DNA from: RYN-230 sp963841695 | GTDB taxonomy: Bacteria > Actinomycetota > Actinomycetes > Streptosporangiales > Streptosporangiaceae | DNA: 64,000 bases | Assembly: GCA_963841695.1 (NCBI GenBank) | Contig: CAWJDQ010000011.1 | Span: forward strand, 248,001-312,000 | Direction of reading: 5' to 3' | Shown here: positions 1 to 9,023 of the stretch, piece by piece | Layout of the letters: every line of letters begins with the position of its first letter | Position numbering within the stretch: the stretch's first letter is position 1 | Notes under the pieces: generated by a model | Seen by the model: only the letters and a program-made list of their open reading frames with translations | Database searches by the model: none | What the model was told of the DNA's origin: nothing | Made by a program: the position numbers and the translations under genes

Positions 1-1216
1 CCGTCCCGGGCCCAGCTGGCGCTGCAGCGCCTGGTACGAGGCGAGCAGCCTGCGGACCACCTGCGGGGAGCTGCTCCCGAACCGGGTGATCTCGCTGAAG
101 GCCAGATCCAGGTAGCTGTCCCAGTCCCGGACCGGCTCGACCAGCCGGACCGCGCCGGCCTGGTCGGCGCAGAACGGGCTGCGATCCGGCCTGCGGCCCA
201 GGTGCAGCAGGATTTCCTCCAGCCGGTCGATCACCTGGACGGCCGTGGTGGGCTGGTTGACGGCGGGGGAGAGGGCCTGGCTGGCGATGTCGGCCAGCTG
301 CCGGATCCCGAAGGCCGGATCCTGGTAGAGCGACCGGCCCTCGCCCAGGCTGAGCCCGGCCAGCACGGCCCGGTCCGCCGGGCCGGCGCCTGCGCCGTGC
401 ACCCCGACCACGGGCGAGCCGGCGGGCACGTACTCACCCACCTGCACCAGCATCTCCAGGACGCAGCCGTGCCGGCTGGCCAGCCTGGTCAGCCGGCCGT
501 GATCCACGCCCAGCAGCACGCCGCGGGTCGCCCGCCTGTGGCGGCGGGCCATCGGCAGGCTGATCGTCCGGGCCAGGCCCGGATCGGGCCGGCGGGGCGG
601 CGGGCCGGTAGGCCCCGGCGGCCGGGACCGAGTCGTCGATCGCGGCCAGGGTCTGCTGGGCGACCTCGGCGATGACCGAGACCACCTGGAGCAGCCGGAC
701 GGTGGCGGCCACGTAGCCGACGAAAACGGCCAGGCTGGCCGCGACCAGGATCAGGGCCACGGTCACCGACCGGGAGTCCGCCTCCCCCCGGTGCCCGCCG
801 TCCAGGACCAGCACCGTCACCGCATAGGAAAAGGTGGTCAGCATGATCCCGAAGGCGACCTTGGTCACGCCGGAGCGGACGAAGTTGCGGATCACCCGGG
901 GGGACAGCTGGGAGCTGGCCAGCTGCAGCGCGACCAGGGTCAGCGTGAACACCACGCCCAGGAACGTGAGCGTAGATGAGGCGATGATGCCCAGGAAACC
1001 GGCTGCCTCGCCCGGGGCCACCGAGAAGCCGCTCCGCCACGCGGCCGGCACGCCGATCTCGCGGGCCTCCACGGTGAGCACCGCGAGCACGGCCCCGGAC
1101 AGCAGCAGCGCCCCCGGGATGACCCAGAACCGCTCCCGGATCTGCTCGAGGGACCACTCCACCCGGTAGGCCACCGAGGCAGGCGGCTGCCAGGCGTCCA
1201 CGCGCGGCTGCCTCAC
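1..1216 (-). CDS. DUF2254-family membrane protein, cut by window edge, one apparent frameshift
   Basis: The N-terminal part (from GTG at 1216) has hydrophobic segments near residues 35-50, 75-105 and 120-165, followed by 'LASSQLSPRVIRNF', typical of the DUF2254 predicted membrane proteins. The frame breaks near 600-610 in a run of G/C triplets. The family sequence resumes in another minus-strand frame (TISLPMARRHRR, then GVLLGVDHGRL, HGCVLEMLVQVGEYVPAG) and continues without a stop to the left edge. DUF2254 proteins are usually about 430 residues, so only the last few tens of residues should lie outside the window. Function unknown; it probably sits in the cytoplasmic membrane with a soluble C-terminal half. 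The break looks like an indel error rather than decay, because both sides remain family-like. Confidence 0.75.
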
Positions 1217-1275
1217 CCTCCGGTACCCCCCGTCCGGACCTGTGACAGGGTAACGATTCCCGGTGCGGCTGTTAC

Positions 1276-1959
1276 TTATGCGGCGGATGTGACGGCGACG
1301 GCGATCTCGCCGCCTAGCCGGGCCCCGGCCTCCAGTTCCAGCTCATCGCCGCTCCAGAACCGGCCGGGGTCATACCACCGCGGCTCGCGCCGGCCGGACA
1401 GCAGGCCCACGGCCTGGTAGGTGGCGGCCACGACCTCCGCGCAGTACGCGCTCTCCAGGGCCCTGCCTGGCTCCTCAGCCGGGCGCTCCGCGGTCCGGGA
1501 GTGCCTGGCCAGGCCGGCCTGCGGCCGGGGCAGCCGCCCGAGGAGCCACCGGCCCGCGAGGCGGGCGGTGCCGGGGAACGGCGTGCCGTCGAGCCGGGCG
1601 ATGGTCTGCAGCAGCGCGTCCTCCATCGCGGGCAGCGGCGGATGCTCCAGCTGGCGCAGCCACGCGTGCTGGCCGTACCGGCCCGTCCAGAGCCGGACCG
1701 CGGCCTGCAGATCATGCAGCTGGACGCCGCGGTGCCGGGTGCCGGACCAGAGGTCCTCCAGCGAGCGGCCGAGCTCCGCGTGCCACATCAACGGCGGCAG
1801 GTCCTCGAGCACCACGGACATGCCCACGTGGTTCACCGGGCTGTTCGTGCCGACCCGGATGGCCCGGTCGGCCAGGGTGTGCCCGCGGAACAGCCAGATG
1901 TCGCCGGTCCGGGTCTGCTCCAGGGCCTCGTCCAGGGTGATGCGCGTGGTGGTCGGCAC
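1276..1959 (-). CDS. permuted papain-like (NlpC/P60 superfamily, YiiX-like) hydrolase
   Basis: A 227-residue soluble protein. Near residue 44 'NHVGMSVV' supplies a candidate catalytic histidine, and near residue 175 'AYCAEVVAATYQ' supplies a candidate cysteine. Histidine before cysteine is the arrangement of the circularly permuted NlpC/P60 enzymes (YiiX/YebB-like). These are thought to act as amidases or acyl hydrolases on lipids or peptides; the substrate here is unknown. The opening 'TGDIWLFRG' resembles the beta-strand preceding the histidine in that family. No signal peptide is visible. The GTG start lies only 17 bases from the divergent start at 1977, so at least one of the two transcripts probably has little or no 5' leader. 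Confidence 0.6.
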   Translation of the reverse strand: MPTTTRITLDEALEQTRTGDIWLFRGHTLADRAIRVGTNSPVNHVGMSVVLEDLPPLMWHAELGRSLEDLWSGTRHRGVQLHDLQAAVRLWTGRYGQHAWLRQLEHPPLPAMEDALLQTIARLDGTPFPGTARLAGRWLLGRLPRPQAGLARHSRTAERPAEEPGRALESAYCAEVVAATYQAVGLLSGRREPRWYDPGRFWSGDELELEAGARLGGEIAVAVTSAA

Positions 1960-1976
1960 GGTCGTAGCCTAGGCAG

Positions 1977-2153
1977 GTGCGCTGGTGGAAAGCAGCAGGA
2001 CTGGCAGGCCTGGCGGGCGTGGCCGCCACGGGCGCGGTGATCGTCCGGGCCGAGCGGCGGCGCCGGGCCTACACGCCGGAGGAGGTCAGGCAGCGGCTGC
2101 ACGCCCGGCTGGCGGAGTCGCCGCCCGCGGGCCCGGGTCAGGCCCGGGGCTGA
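1977..2153 (+). CDS. small single-pass membrane protein, 58 aa
   Basis: GTG start followed by a short basic/aromatic N-terminus (VRWWK), one glycine/alanine-rich membrane segment at about residues 6-23, then an arginine-rich stretch (RAERRRR) and a charged helix (YTPEEVRQRLHARLAE). The positive-inside rule predicts the long tail in the cytoplasm. The composition and compact design look like a genuine small actinobacterial membrane protein rather than chance coding. Its last codons overlap the end of the convergent gene at 2138. Role unknown. Confidence 0.55.
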   Translation: MRWWKAAGLAGLAGVAATGAVIVRAERRRRAYTPEEVRQRLHARLAESPPAGPGQARG

Positions 2154-3631
2154 GCCTCGTACAGGGCCAGCCAGGAGACGCTCACCTGCCAGTCGCGGAC
2201 CAGCCGGAACGGCAGTCCGCGGAGCTCGGCGGGGAGTCCGGGCCGCGACACGTTGCTCTCGGTGACCCAGACCCGGCGGACGCCGGCCAGCCTGCGGCGC
2301 ACGACTTGCGCTGGCGCGTCCGTGCCGGCGATCGTGTCTGACCGGGCGGCCGACTCGCCCAGCATGACGTCGCGCAGCCGGGCGAGCCCGTACGGGTAGG
2401 CGGCCGCGAACGACCGCGAGCCCGCGCCCTGGGGGTAGAGCACGGCATCGCCCGGGCGCTCGTACTGGGCGACGATCTGGTCGAGGCGGCGGATGTTATC
2501 GGTGTGGCCGGCAGGCCCGCGCTCACCCAGCTGGTAGGGGAGGGCGAGCAGCACGATGAGGACCAGCCCGGCGGCCGCGGTCACCCGTCCCGCGGCGGCC
2601 AGGCCGGTGCCGATCAGCAGGGCGGCCGCGGGCATGCAGAACACGATGTAGCGGAACGTGTAGGCCGGCTGGAACTGCGATACCAGGAACAAGATCACCG
2701 GAGGGGTGACCAGCCAGGGCAGGCACAGCGCAGGGAGCCGGACCGGCCAGTCGGCCGCGAGCCGGTGCCCCAGTGCCGCGAACGCCAGGCCGGTCCCGAC
2801 CAGGACCGCCGCGGCCAGGAGCAGCCCGGCCGAGCCGACCAGCCGGCCGGTGGCCAGCGCGGCCGACAGGCCCGGTGGCTGCAGCCAGCCGACCTGGGCC
2901 CGCTGTGCCCAGGCCGCCACCAGCAGCGGCAGCAGCGCCAGGCAGGCAAGGGCGACGGCCCGGAGCCAGCGGCGGACCAGGGCGCGCCGCTGAGGCTGGC
3001 CCCGCCAGGCGGCCAGCGTCGCAGCGTGCGCCGGGATGAGCAGCAGGCCGAACACGTTGGCCAGGCCGAGCGCCACCAGGCTGGCGGCGTAGCAGACCGC
3101 CCAGCGCCGGCGGCTGCCGTCCTCGGCCAGCCGGACCAGGAAGTAGCTGGCCGCCGCGGCCGCCGCGGTTTCCAGCGCGAACGGCCGCGCGTCCTGGGCA
3201 AACCAGCTGACCGCGGGCAGCGCCGCGAACGTGAGCCCGGCAGCCAGCCCGGCCCGGCGTGACACCAGCCGCCGGCCGGTCACGGTGACCAGGCCCGCCG
3301 CCAGGGCCATGGCCAGGGCTGAGGGCAGCCGCAGGGCCAGCTCACTGTGCCCGGCCAGCCGCACCTCCAGCCACATCAGCACGTAGTAGGCGCCGTGCAC
3401 CACGTCCACGTGGCCGAGCATGGCGATCAGCGCCGGGAGCGAACGCCGGGCGGCGGACTGGGTCGCGCCCTCATCCCGCCAGAAGGACGGCACCTGGATC
3501 TTCCACAGGGTGACCGCCAGGGTGGCCAGCACCACGCACGCCGGGGGCCAGGAGGCCAGCACGGCCCGCCAGGGCAGGCGGACCAGCCGCCCGGCGGTCG
3601 AACTGGAGGACCGGCCGCGCCGGGGCCGCAT
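2138..3631 (-). CDS. GT-C glycosyltransferase, ArnT/PMT (family 39)-like membrane protein
   Basis: A 497-residue polytopic protein with about ten to twelve hydrophobic segments. 'FWRDEGATQ' near residue 50 is the acidic first-loop motif seen in polyprenyl-phosphate-dependent GT-C enzymes such as family 39 mannosyltransferases and ArnT, where Asp-Glu is catalytic. 'WFAQDARPFAL' near residue 145 is the second loop signature (the 'Q-ARPY' motif of this family). It probably transfers a sugar from a polyprenyl-phosphate donor on the outer face of the membrane; acceptor unknown. The C-terminal 130 residues form an extracytoplasmic domain. It stands alone and converges on the small gene at 1977. Confidence 0.75.
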   Translation of the reverse strand: MRPRRGRSSSSTAGRLVRLPWRAVLASWPPACVVLATLAVTLWKIQVPSFWRDEGATQSAARRSLPALIAMLGHVDVVHGAYYVLMWLEVRLAGHSELALRLPSALAMALAAGLVTVTGRRLVSRRAGLAAGLTFAALPAVSWFAQDARPFALETAAAAAASYFLVRLAEDGSRRRWAVCYAASLVALGLANVFGLLLIPAHAATLAAWRGQPQRRALVRRWLRAVALACLALLPLLVAAWAQRAQVGWLQPPGLSAALATGRLVGSAGLLLAAAVLVGTGLAFAALGHRLAADWPVRLPALCLPWLVTPPVILFLVSQFQPAYTFRYIVFCMPAAALLIGTGLAAAGRVTAAAGLVLIVLLALPYQLGERGPAGHTDNIRRLDQIVAQYERPGDAVLYPQGAGSRSFAAAYPYGLARLRDVMLGESAARSDTIAGTDAPAQVVRRRLAGVRRVWVTESNVSRPGLPAELRGLPFRLVRDWQVSVSWLALYEAQPRA

Positions 3632-3731
3632 CCGGGGGGGCGGCGGTCACGGGTACCGCTAAAGTTGTAGTCACGGGCTGACCCACAGTAGGCACTCTAG
3701 GGTTAGACGCCGGGGCATTGCGAAGATATTG

Positions 3732-4874
3732 ATGCGGTCTTTGCGCAATCCTGGCCTGGTGAGGACAAGAACCCCGCGGCTGGTGCTGGCGTCCGGCTCG
3801 CCGGCCCGCCGCCGGCTGCTCCGTGACGCCGGATTCGCCCCGGTCATCGACGTCAGCGGGGTGGACGAGACCCTCGCCGCCCCCGTCGCCGCGGCCAGCG
3901 CCGTGTGCACGCTGGCTGAGCGCAAGGCGTCGGCGGTCGCCAGCCGGCATCCGGGTGACCTGGTGCTGGGCTGTGATTCCCTGCTCGACCTGGACGGCGC
4001 CACGCTGGGTAAGCCCGCCTCGCCGCAGGCGGCGGTGGCGCTGTGGCGGCGCATGTCCGGTCGGCACGGCACGCTGCATACCGGGCACTGCCTGATCGAC
4101 ACGCGGTCGGGCCAGCGCGCCATCGAGGCCGCCAGCACGCTGGTGAGGTTCGGCAGGCCGACGGAGCAGGAGATCGCCGCCTACGTGGCCACCGGCGAAC
4201 CGGGCCGGATGGCCGGGGCGTTCAGCATCGACGGCCTCGGCGCCGCGTTCGTGGAGGGTATCGACGGCGACTGGGGCACGGTCGTGGGCCTGTCGCTGCC
4301 GTTGCTGCGCCGGATGCTGGCCGGGGCCGGGGTGGCCGTGCCGGAGCTATGGCCCCGCCCGTCCGGGCCGCTGGTGCGGGACCTCACCGGCGGGGACCGG
4401 GACTGGCTGGCTGAGGTCGTCACCGCCGCCTGGGGCCTGCCGGTCGTCAGCCTGTCCGGGGCGCACGACGTGGTCCGGCTGCCCGGCCTGGTGGCCGAGC
4501 AGGAGCCGGGCGGCGCGCGGCTCGGCGTGCTGACCTACCGGGTGCAGGCCGGCCCCGGCGGAGCGGGCCAGCCGGGGCTCGAGGTCGTCACCCTGAACAG
4601 CCTGGCCGAAGGCCGGGGCATCGGCACCGCCCTGCTGGCCGGAGCCCGGCAGCGGGCCCGCCAGGCCCGCCAGCGTCTGTGGCTCAGCACCGGGAACGAC
4701 AACGTCCGGGCGATCGGCTTCTACCAGCGCCGCGGGATGGACATCGTGGCACTGCACCGGAATTTCGCCGACGAGGTAAGGAAAATCAAGCCCTGGCTCC
4801 CGGCGGACCCTGACGGTGGGATCGCCTTCCGGCACGCGATCGAGCTGGAGTACCCCGCCGCCGGAGGTCAGTGA
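3732..4874 (+). CDS. Maf-type nucleotide pyrophosphatase fused to a GNAT acetyltransferase
   Basis: One uninterrupted 380-residue frame with two domains. Residues about 15-205 are a Maf/YhdE domain: 'LASGSPARRRLL' (substrate loop), 'AERKASAV' and 'GCDSLL' (catalytic acid position), 'GKPASPQAA', and a 'GAFSIDGLGA' segment. Maf proteins hydrolyse nucleoside triphosphates, including modified ones, to monophosphates. Residues about 215-375 form a GNAT fold with the acetyl-CoA loop 'EGRGIGTAL' and the 'NVRAIGFYQRRGM' signature. Normal Maf proteins are about 200 residues, so the second domain is an addition. No stop or likely start lies at the join. ATG 3732 is used; GTG 3759 (VRTRTPRLVLAS) is a plausible alternative. 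Acetyl acceptor unknown. Confidence 0.8.
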   Translation: MRSLRNPGLVRTRTPRLVLASGSPARRRLLRDAGFAPVIDVSGVDETLAAPVAAASAVCTLAERKASAVASRHPGDLVLGCDSLLDLDGATLGKPASPQAAVALWRRMSGRHGTLHTGHCLIDTRSGQRAIEAASTLVRFGRPTEQEIAAYVATGEPGRMAGAFSIDGLGAAFVEGIDGDWGTVVGLSLPLLRRMLAGAGVAVPELWPRPSGPLVRDLTGGDRDWLAEVVTAAWGLPVVSLSGAHDVVRLPGLVAEQEPGGARLGVLTYRVQAGPGGAGQPGLEVVTLNSLAEGRGIGTALLAGARQRARQARQRLWLSTGNDNVRAIGFYQRRGMDIVALHRNFADEVRKIKPWLPADPDGGIAFRHAIELEYPAAGGQ

Positions 4875-4966
4875 CCCGGGGCGGCCGGCGGCCTGGGGCC
4901 AGCCGGGAGCAGCCGCCAGCGAGAACCGGCTTTACCGGGAGCCGGTGGTCACCCGGCAGACAGCGG

Positions 4967-5257
4967 TCACCGGGAGGAGAGCACCTCGGCGATCTTCGCC
5001 GCAGCCGCGGACGGATCCTCCGCGTCATGCAGCAGCTCTCCCCAGGACCAGCGGTAATACCAGCGGAGGCGGCCCTTGCCGTCGGTGCCGGGAGTGCAGT
5101 CGATGCTTTCCGCGAGCATGGTCGCGCCCGGGATGAAAATGTGCAGCGCGGCGGGGTACGTGGTCTTCACTGACGCGTGCAGGCCCTTGGTATCCAGGGC
5201 CGTGGCCAGCCGGTGCAGATGGTAACTGCGTGCGTGATCCCGGGTTCCGTCCAGCAT
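4967..5257 (-). CDS. hypothetical protein, 96 aa
   Basis: A compact soluble protein with balanced composition (DHARSYHLHRLATAL at the N-terminus, 'LRWYYRWSWGELLHDAED' in the middle, a helical C-terminus). This is quite unlike the Ala/Arg/Pro-rich translations of non-coding frames here, so it is probably real. No signal peptide or membrane segment. 'RWYYRWSWGE' reads like a beta-strand from a small actinobacterial family of unknown function, possibly a helper of regulatory genes. An AGGGGAG purine run abuts the ATG very closely. Confidence 0.6.
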   Translation of the reverse strand: MLDGTRDHARSYHLHRLATALDTKGLHASVKTTYPAALHIFIPGATMLAESIDCTPGTDGKGRLRWYYRWSWGELLHDAEDPSAAAAKIAEVLSSR

Positions 5258-5310
5258 CTCCCCTGCCTAGCGTCGATCGGCACATTGTCGCGGCGCGCGG
5301 GGTGGGTTTG

Positions 5311-7660
5311 TCAACCCTGACGGGAGTGATAGCCGCTATACCCGTCAGGGCCGTATGGGTCCTCAGTCTGCCCGCTCTGGTAACGGGGGTCATCACGCCC
5401 CCCCGGCGGCGCGGCGGGGTAGCCAGCCTGGCCGGGCTGCGTGCCGTACCCGGGTGCGGGCGGATACCCGGGATCCGTCTGGTAGGGATAGGCGCCGGCC
5501 GGCGGCTGGGCGGCCGCTGGCGGTGCCGAGTACCAGGTGCTGCCCGGGTCCGTGCGGGCGCCTGCGGCCGGCTGCGGGCCGCTGGCCGGGTAGCTGCTGC
5601 CGGAGCCGTACGGGTCCGGGTAGGACGCGGCCGGGCCGGTCGTGTACCCGGGGTAGCTGTGGCCGCCCGAAGGCTGGCCCGGCTGGTAGGGCGCGGCGGG
5701 TGGGGCCGGCGCCGCGGTGCGTGCCGGGGCCGCTGGCGGTGCCGCGGCGGGCGGGGATGGCGGGGCTGTGTCCACGTAGCTGCCGTACGGGTTGCCCATC
5801 CCGGCCTGCGACGACGGAGCCTCGGACCCGGCGCTGCGGTCGCTCCCCCAGCCCGGGGCCCCGGTGGCAGCCGGCGGACCGGCCGGATAGCTCCGGCCGG
5901 CCTGCTGGCCGGGCTGGGCCTGGGTGGGCTGGACCTGGCTGGGAGGTGCCTGGCGCGCTGATGTGCTGCGCCTCCGGCCGGGGCTGGTGCGCGAGCTGCC
6001 GGGCACGGCCCGTGCGGCGCCGGGGTCGGTGCGGTCCGCCTGGCCCGCCGGGTAGCCGTGCCTGCCGCCGGGCGCAGGGTAGTCCTGGCTCCCGCTCGCG
6101 GGCGCCGGGTACGCGTCGTAGCCGCCGGCCGGGTCGGGATAGCCGTCGCGGCCCGGCCCGGCCTGGCTGTCGCGGGCGCGGCGCGGTCCGGTGTAGTTAT
6201 CCCGCCCGGGGGCCGGATAACTGCCGGAGGAGCCGGGATAGCCGGGGGGTAGCCGCGGCCGGGCCGGGGTAGCCGTCCGCCGCGCCCGGGTAGGCCTGGC
6301 CGCCGGCCGGGCCCGGATAGCTGCCCGACGGGTCGTCACCTGGGCGGCCCGGGCGCGGTCCGGTGGCGCGCCTGGGGGTCCGGTAGGACCGGCTGTCTTC
6401 CGCTGCTGCCGCGCCGCGCGCGAAGGACGGGCTGGTCAGCGGGTCATCGTCGGCCCGCAGCGGGGCTGCCTGGCCGCGGGCGGCCGGCTGCCGCCCGGAA
6501 GGCCCGGGCCTGGCCATGCCCAGGTCGTCAGCCTCCGGGACGGCGGGGATGAACGGGGCGGCACCGGGCGATACCGGCTCGGCGGGCTCGCGCGGGCCCC
6601 GGACCGGCAGCCGCTCGGTGGCCTGGGCGGCCGCGGGACCGGGCCGGTCGGCCAGGCCCGGGCGGCCCGGGTCGGCGTCCGTGCCGTCCGGCCGCCGGGG
6701 GGCCTGACGGCTCGCGGTCCGCCCGGGGCGGCCGGCGGGCTGGCGGTGGCCGGGATCGTCGGGGGCGGACCCGGCCGCGGGCCGCGGCCGGGAGGCCCCC
6801 CGGCCGGCCGCTGGCGGCTGGACGCCCGGGCGGGCCGGCTTCGCGGCGGACTTGGCCGCCGGGGCCGCCGGGCTGGGCTGCGCACTGCGGGCCGTGGTCG
6901 CGAGCGGCTTGTCCGCGGACAGCTCGGCCCAGTACTGCTCGTCGGAGAGCTTGTCCCACTCCGTGCTCGGCCAGTCGTCGTCATCGTCGTCGTGCCGGCC
7001 ACGGGACGGCCGGCCGCGGCCTTTGCCCTGGCTCTTCGGGCGCGCCGCCTTGGCCTCGGTCTGCGGGATCTCCGCGCGGACCCGCGGGAAGACGTCCGAA
7101 TCCGCCAGGTCCGGGTCGGCGCTGGTCCGGGTGGTCGCGAACTCGGCGGCGGAAGGGCCGGTGTCGTACAGCGCGGGGTCCGGACCGGTATCCGTGCTCA
7201 CCCCCGCCCGGCGGGGGGCCGGGGCGGCGCGGGCGCGGGCGCCGGCGGGCTCGGGTACCTCCTCATAGCGGGCGTCCCGGCGGACCGGCTGGAGGCGCTC
7301 GGTGCGCTGCTCATCGCGGCCGCGGGCCGGACGATCACCGTAGCCGCGCGGTGATGGCTCGTAGCCCCGGGACTGGTCGAAGGCCGGCTCGTAACCCCGT
7401 CCCGGTCCGCCGTAACCGCGCGGCTCGCCAGCGGGCCTGCGGGACAGGGAACCGCGCCCGGCCGGTTTCCGGGCCATCCGCGGGTCCGTGCTCCAGTGGG
7501 CGTCGCGGCCCCGTCCGCGGAGCCGGCCCAGGACGTTTGGCCGCCCGCCTGGCTCGTCATCATCACCGCGACGCCGCGTCACGAGGAAAACCGCGACGAG
7601 GACCGCGATGATAACGGCGACGAGGCCGATCACGAGCAGAAGCATTGCACCACCCAACAA
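5311..7660 (-). CDS. membrane-anchored low-complexity Pro/Gly/Tyr/Ser-rich protein, one apparent frameshift
   Basis: Starts with one strong membrane helix (MLLLVIGLVAVIIAVLVAVF, residues 6-25) followed by RRRGDDDE. The next 200 residues are charged and disordered, with an acidic-tryptophan patch (DDDDDWPSTEWDKLSDEQYW). The rest is a very long Pro/Gly/Tyr/Ala/Gln-rich tail full of 'GYPG', 'SYPG' and 'YGS' units. The frame changes near 6240-6260, at the G6 run in 'gccggggggtagc': 'GQAYPGAADGYPG' continues in the other frame as 'PPGYPGSSGSYPAPG', so the protein is about 780 residues. Single-pass N-in topology would put the tail outside or, if reversed, inside the cell; not decidable. The tail resembles phase-separating or scaffold-like sequences. 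No catalytic domain seen. Confidence 0.7.
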
Positions 7661-7847
7661 GCCATGGCCGTATGGGCGGCGCCAGCGAGGCCAACGCGGC
7701 CATCACGCGGGCCTTCCCCTGTATCGCTAGCGCCTCGAATCCATCCAAGGCTGAGCTACTGATCAGTCAGTCTGACGGACCGTATGGGCGGTGTCATGCG
7801 TTTAGGGATTTTTTTGCCAAGTCCGTTTACCCGTTGCGATCAGCCGA

Positions 7848-8441
7848 TTACGGACTGGCGGTTGTCTGTAGCCGGCCACGAGCGATGGCCGCTTGTGCGA
7901 TTGCGCTCCAGGCAGTTTTCATGGCCACGCCCTCGGGCAGCGACAGCGACCTACTAAGGGCGTAGACAGTAAAGCGGTACGTGTGGCGGCCATTCACCGG
8001 GCAGGGCGGATCATATCGGTCCGTTCCATTGCTGTTGTCCGCCTGCTTCGCGCCGGGCGGAACCTGCCCGGCCTGGATCCCGGTGGTCTGTGGTCCGATA
8101 TCAAACACGATCCAGTAGATATAGGGCTGGATCGGCGCCGAGGCGTCATCGACGAGAAGGGCGAGCGATTTCGTGCCCTGGGGCGCGCCGGACCAGTGCA
8201 GCGACGGGCTCCCCCCCGAGCCGTGGCAGGTGTAGGTCCGCGGGAACAGGTGCTGGCTGAACGCCTGGCTGGTCACGGTCATCTGATCCGGGACGTTCGC
8301 CGGGAGGGTCGTCGGGCCGCCCACCAGGCCGCAGCCGCTGACCAGGATCAGCGCGGCCAGTGTGGCGGCACCTGCCCGGACACGCCGCCGGGCCCGGCCG
8401 CCCGCGCCCGGGTGGCCACGTCGTAGCGGTGCACGGCTCAC
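7848..8441 (-). CDS. YbhB/YbcL-type PEBP (Raf kinase inhibitor-like) lipoprotein
   Basis: From the GTG at 8441 the product is 197 residues: basic N-terminus, hydrophobic stretch and lipobox 'LILVSGC', then a complete PEBP fold ('AFSQHLFPRTYTCHGSGGSPSLHWSG', 'LALLVDDASAP', 'YIYWIVFDI', 'YRFTVYAL'). The DDxxP/HxS-type ligand pocket of the family is recognisable. Expected to be anchored to the outer face of the membrane; physiological ligand unknown. The frame is open much further upstream to 8798, but that extension is Arg/Pro-rich non-coding-like sequence, so the lipobox-proximal start was preferred. Confidence 0.8.
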   Translation of the reverse strand: MSRAPLRRGHPGAGGRARRRVRAGAATLAALILVSGCGLVGGPTTLPANVPDQMTVTSQAFSQHLFPRTYTCHGSGGSPSLHWSGAPQGTKSLALLVDDASAPIQPYIYWIVFDIGPQTTGIQAGQVPPGAKQADNSNGTDRYDPPCPVNGRHTYRFTVYALSRSLSLPEGVAMKTAWSAIAQAAIARGRLQTTASP

Positions 8442-9023
8442 GCTCGCCGATCGTACGCGGTCCTGGCCCCGCACGGGCCAGGAGCCACCTGGACCCGCAG
8501 GGTGCCGGTCCCGGGCCGGGGCGGCAGGCCCGGGACGGGTGCGCGGGTTATGGACGCTGATAGCACCCGCCGGGTGCCCTGCCCCAGCCGGGGCCGGCGG
8601 GCCGGTCCGTATCCGCGAAGGCCGGGCCAGGCCGGATCGGACCCTGATTCGGCCCGGCTGGCATTCAACCGGACAAAGGCTCGCCTGGAGAGCGCGGCAC
8701 AGGCGTTCGCGGCCCCGCGGGGGGCCGCTTTGTGCGGATCGTGAACAGCGGCCGAATCGGTGCCGGTGGTGGGCTCGTGCCACCGCCCGCGGCGGCACGA
8801 CGGCCGGGATTACCCTCGGTCACTTCGGTCTATTACCGGGCGATGAATAATCGCGGTGCACGCTGTCCCCGCCCGGCCACGCGGTGCGCGCGGCTATCAG
8901 GCCGCGCGGATCACGGGGAGATAAAACCCAGGGAATTTACCGCCCGGGCGGTAAACCGCCGAGGCCGGGCCGGATAAGCCGGAAAGGCCGCCGGCCGCCC
9001 GGGTTAAATCCGGGAGGCCGGCC
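8442..9023. other. intergenic region, no gene recognised
   Basis: About 580 bases between the PEBP lipoprotein start and the sepH stop. No convincing coding frame on either strand. It holds the promoter side of the lipoprotein gene and, near its right end, a perfect 20-base palindrome (8936-8955) followed by nested GC-rich inverted repeats up to 9020 that probably serve as the sepH terminator. Confidence 0.5.
8936..8955. terminator. perfect 20-bp palindrome TTTACCGCCCGGGCGGTAAA
   Basis: Ten-base arms with no loop, about 70 bases downstream of the sepH stop (minus strand). It reads T-rich at one end and A-rich at the other on both strands, as expected for a bidirectional terminator. A dimeric repressor operator is an alternative because there is no spacer and no gene immediately next to it. 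Confidence 0.4.

Noticed and set aside
7740..7800. tRNA-like words (reverse strand TAGCTCAG, GATTCGAGG) and a palindrome ACTGATCAGT
   Set aside because: No seven-base acceptor stem, anticodon arm or T-arm can be built at the right distances; treated as chance.
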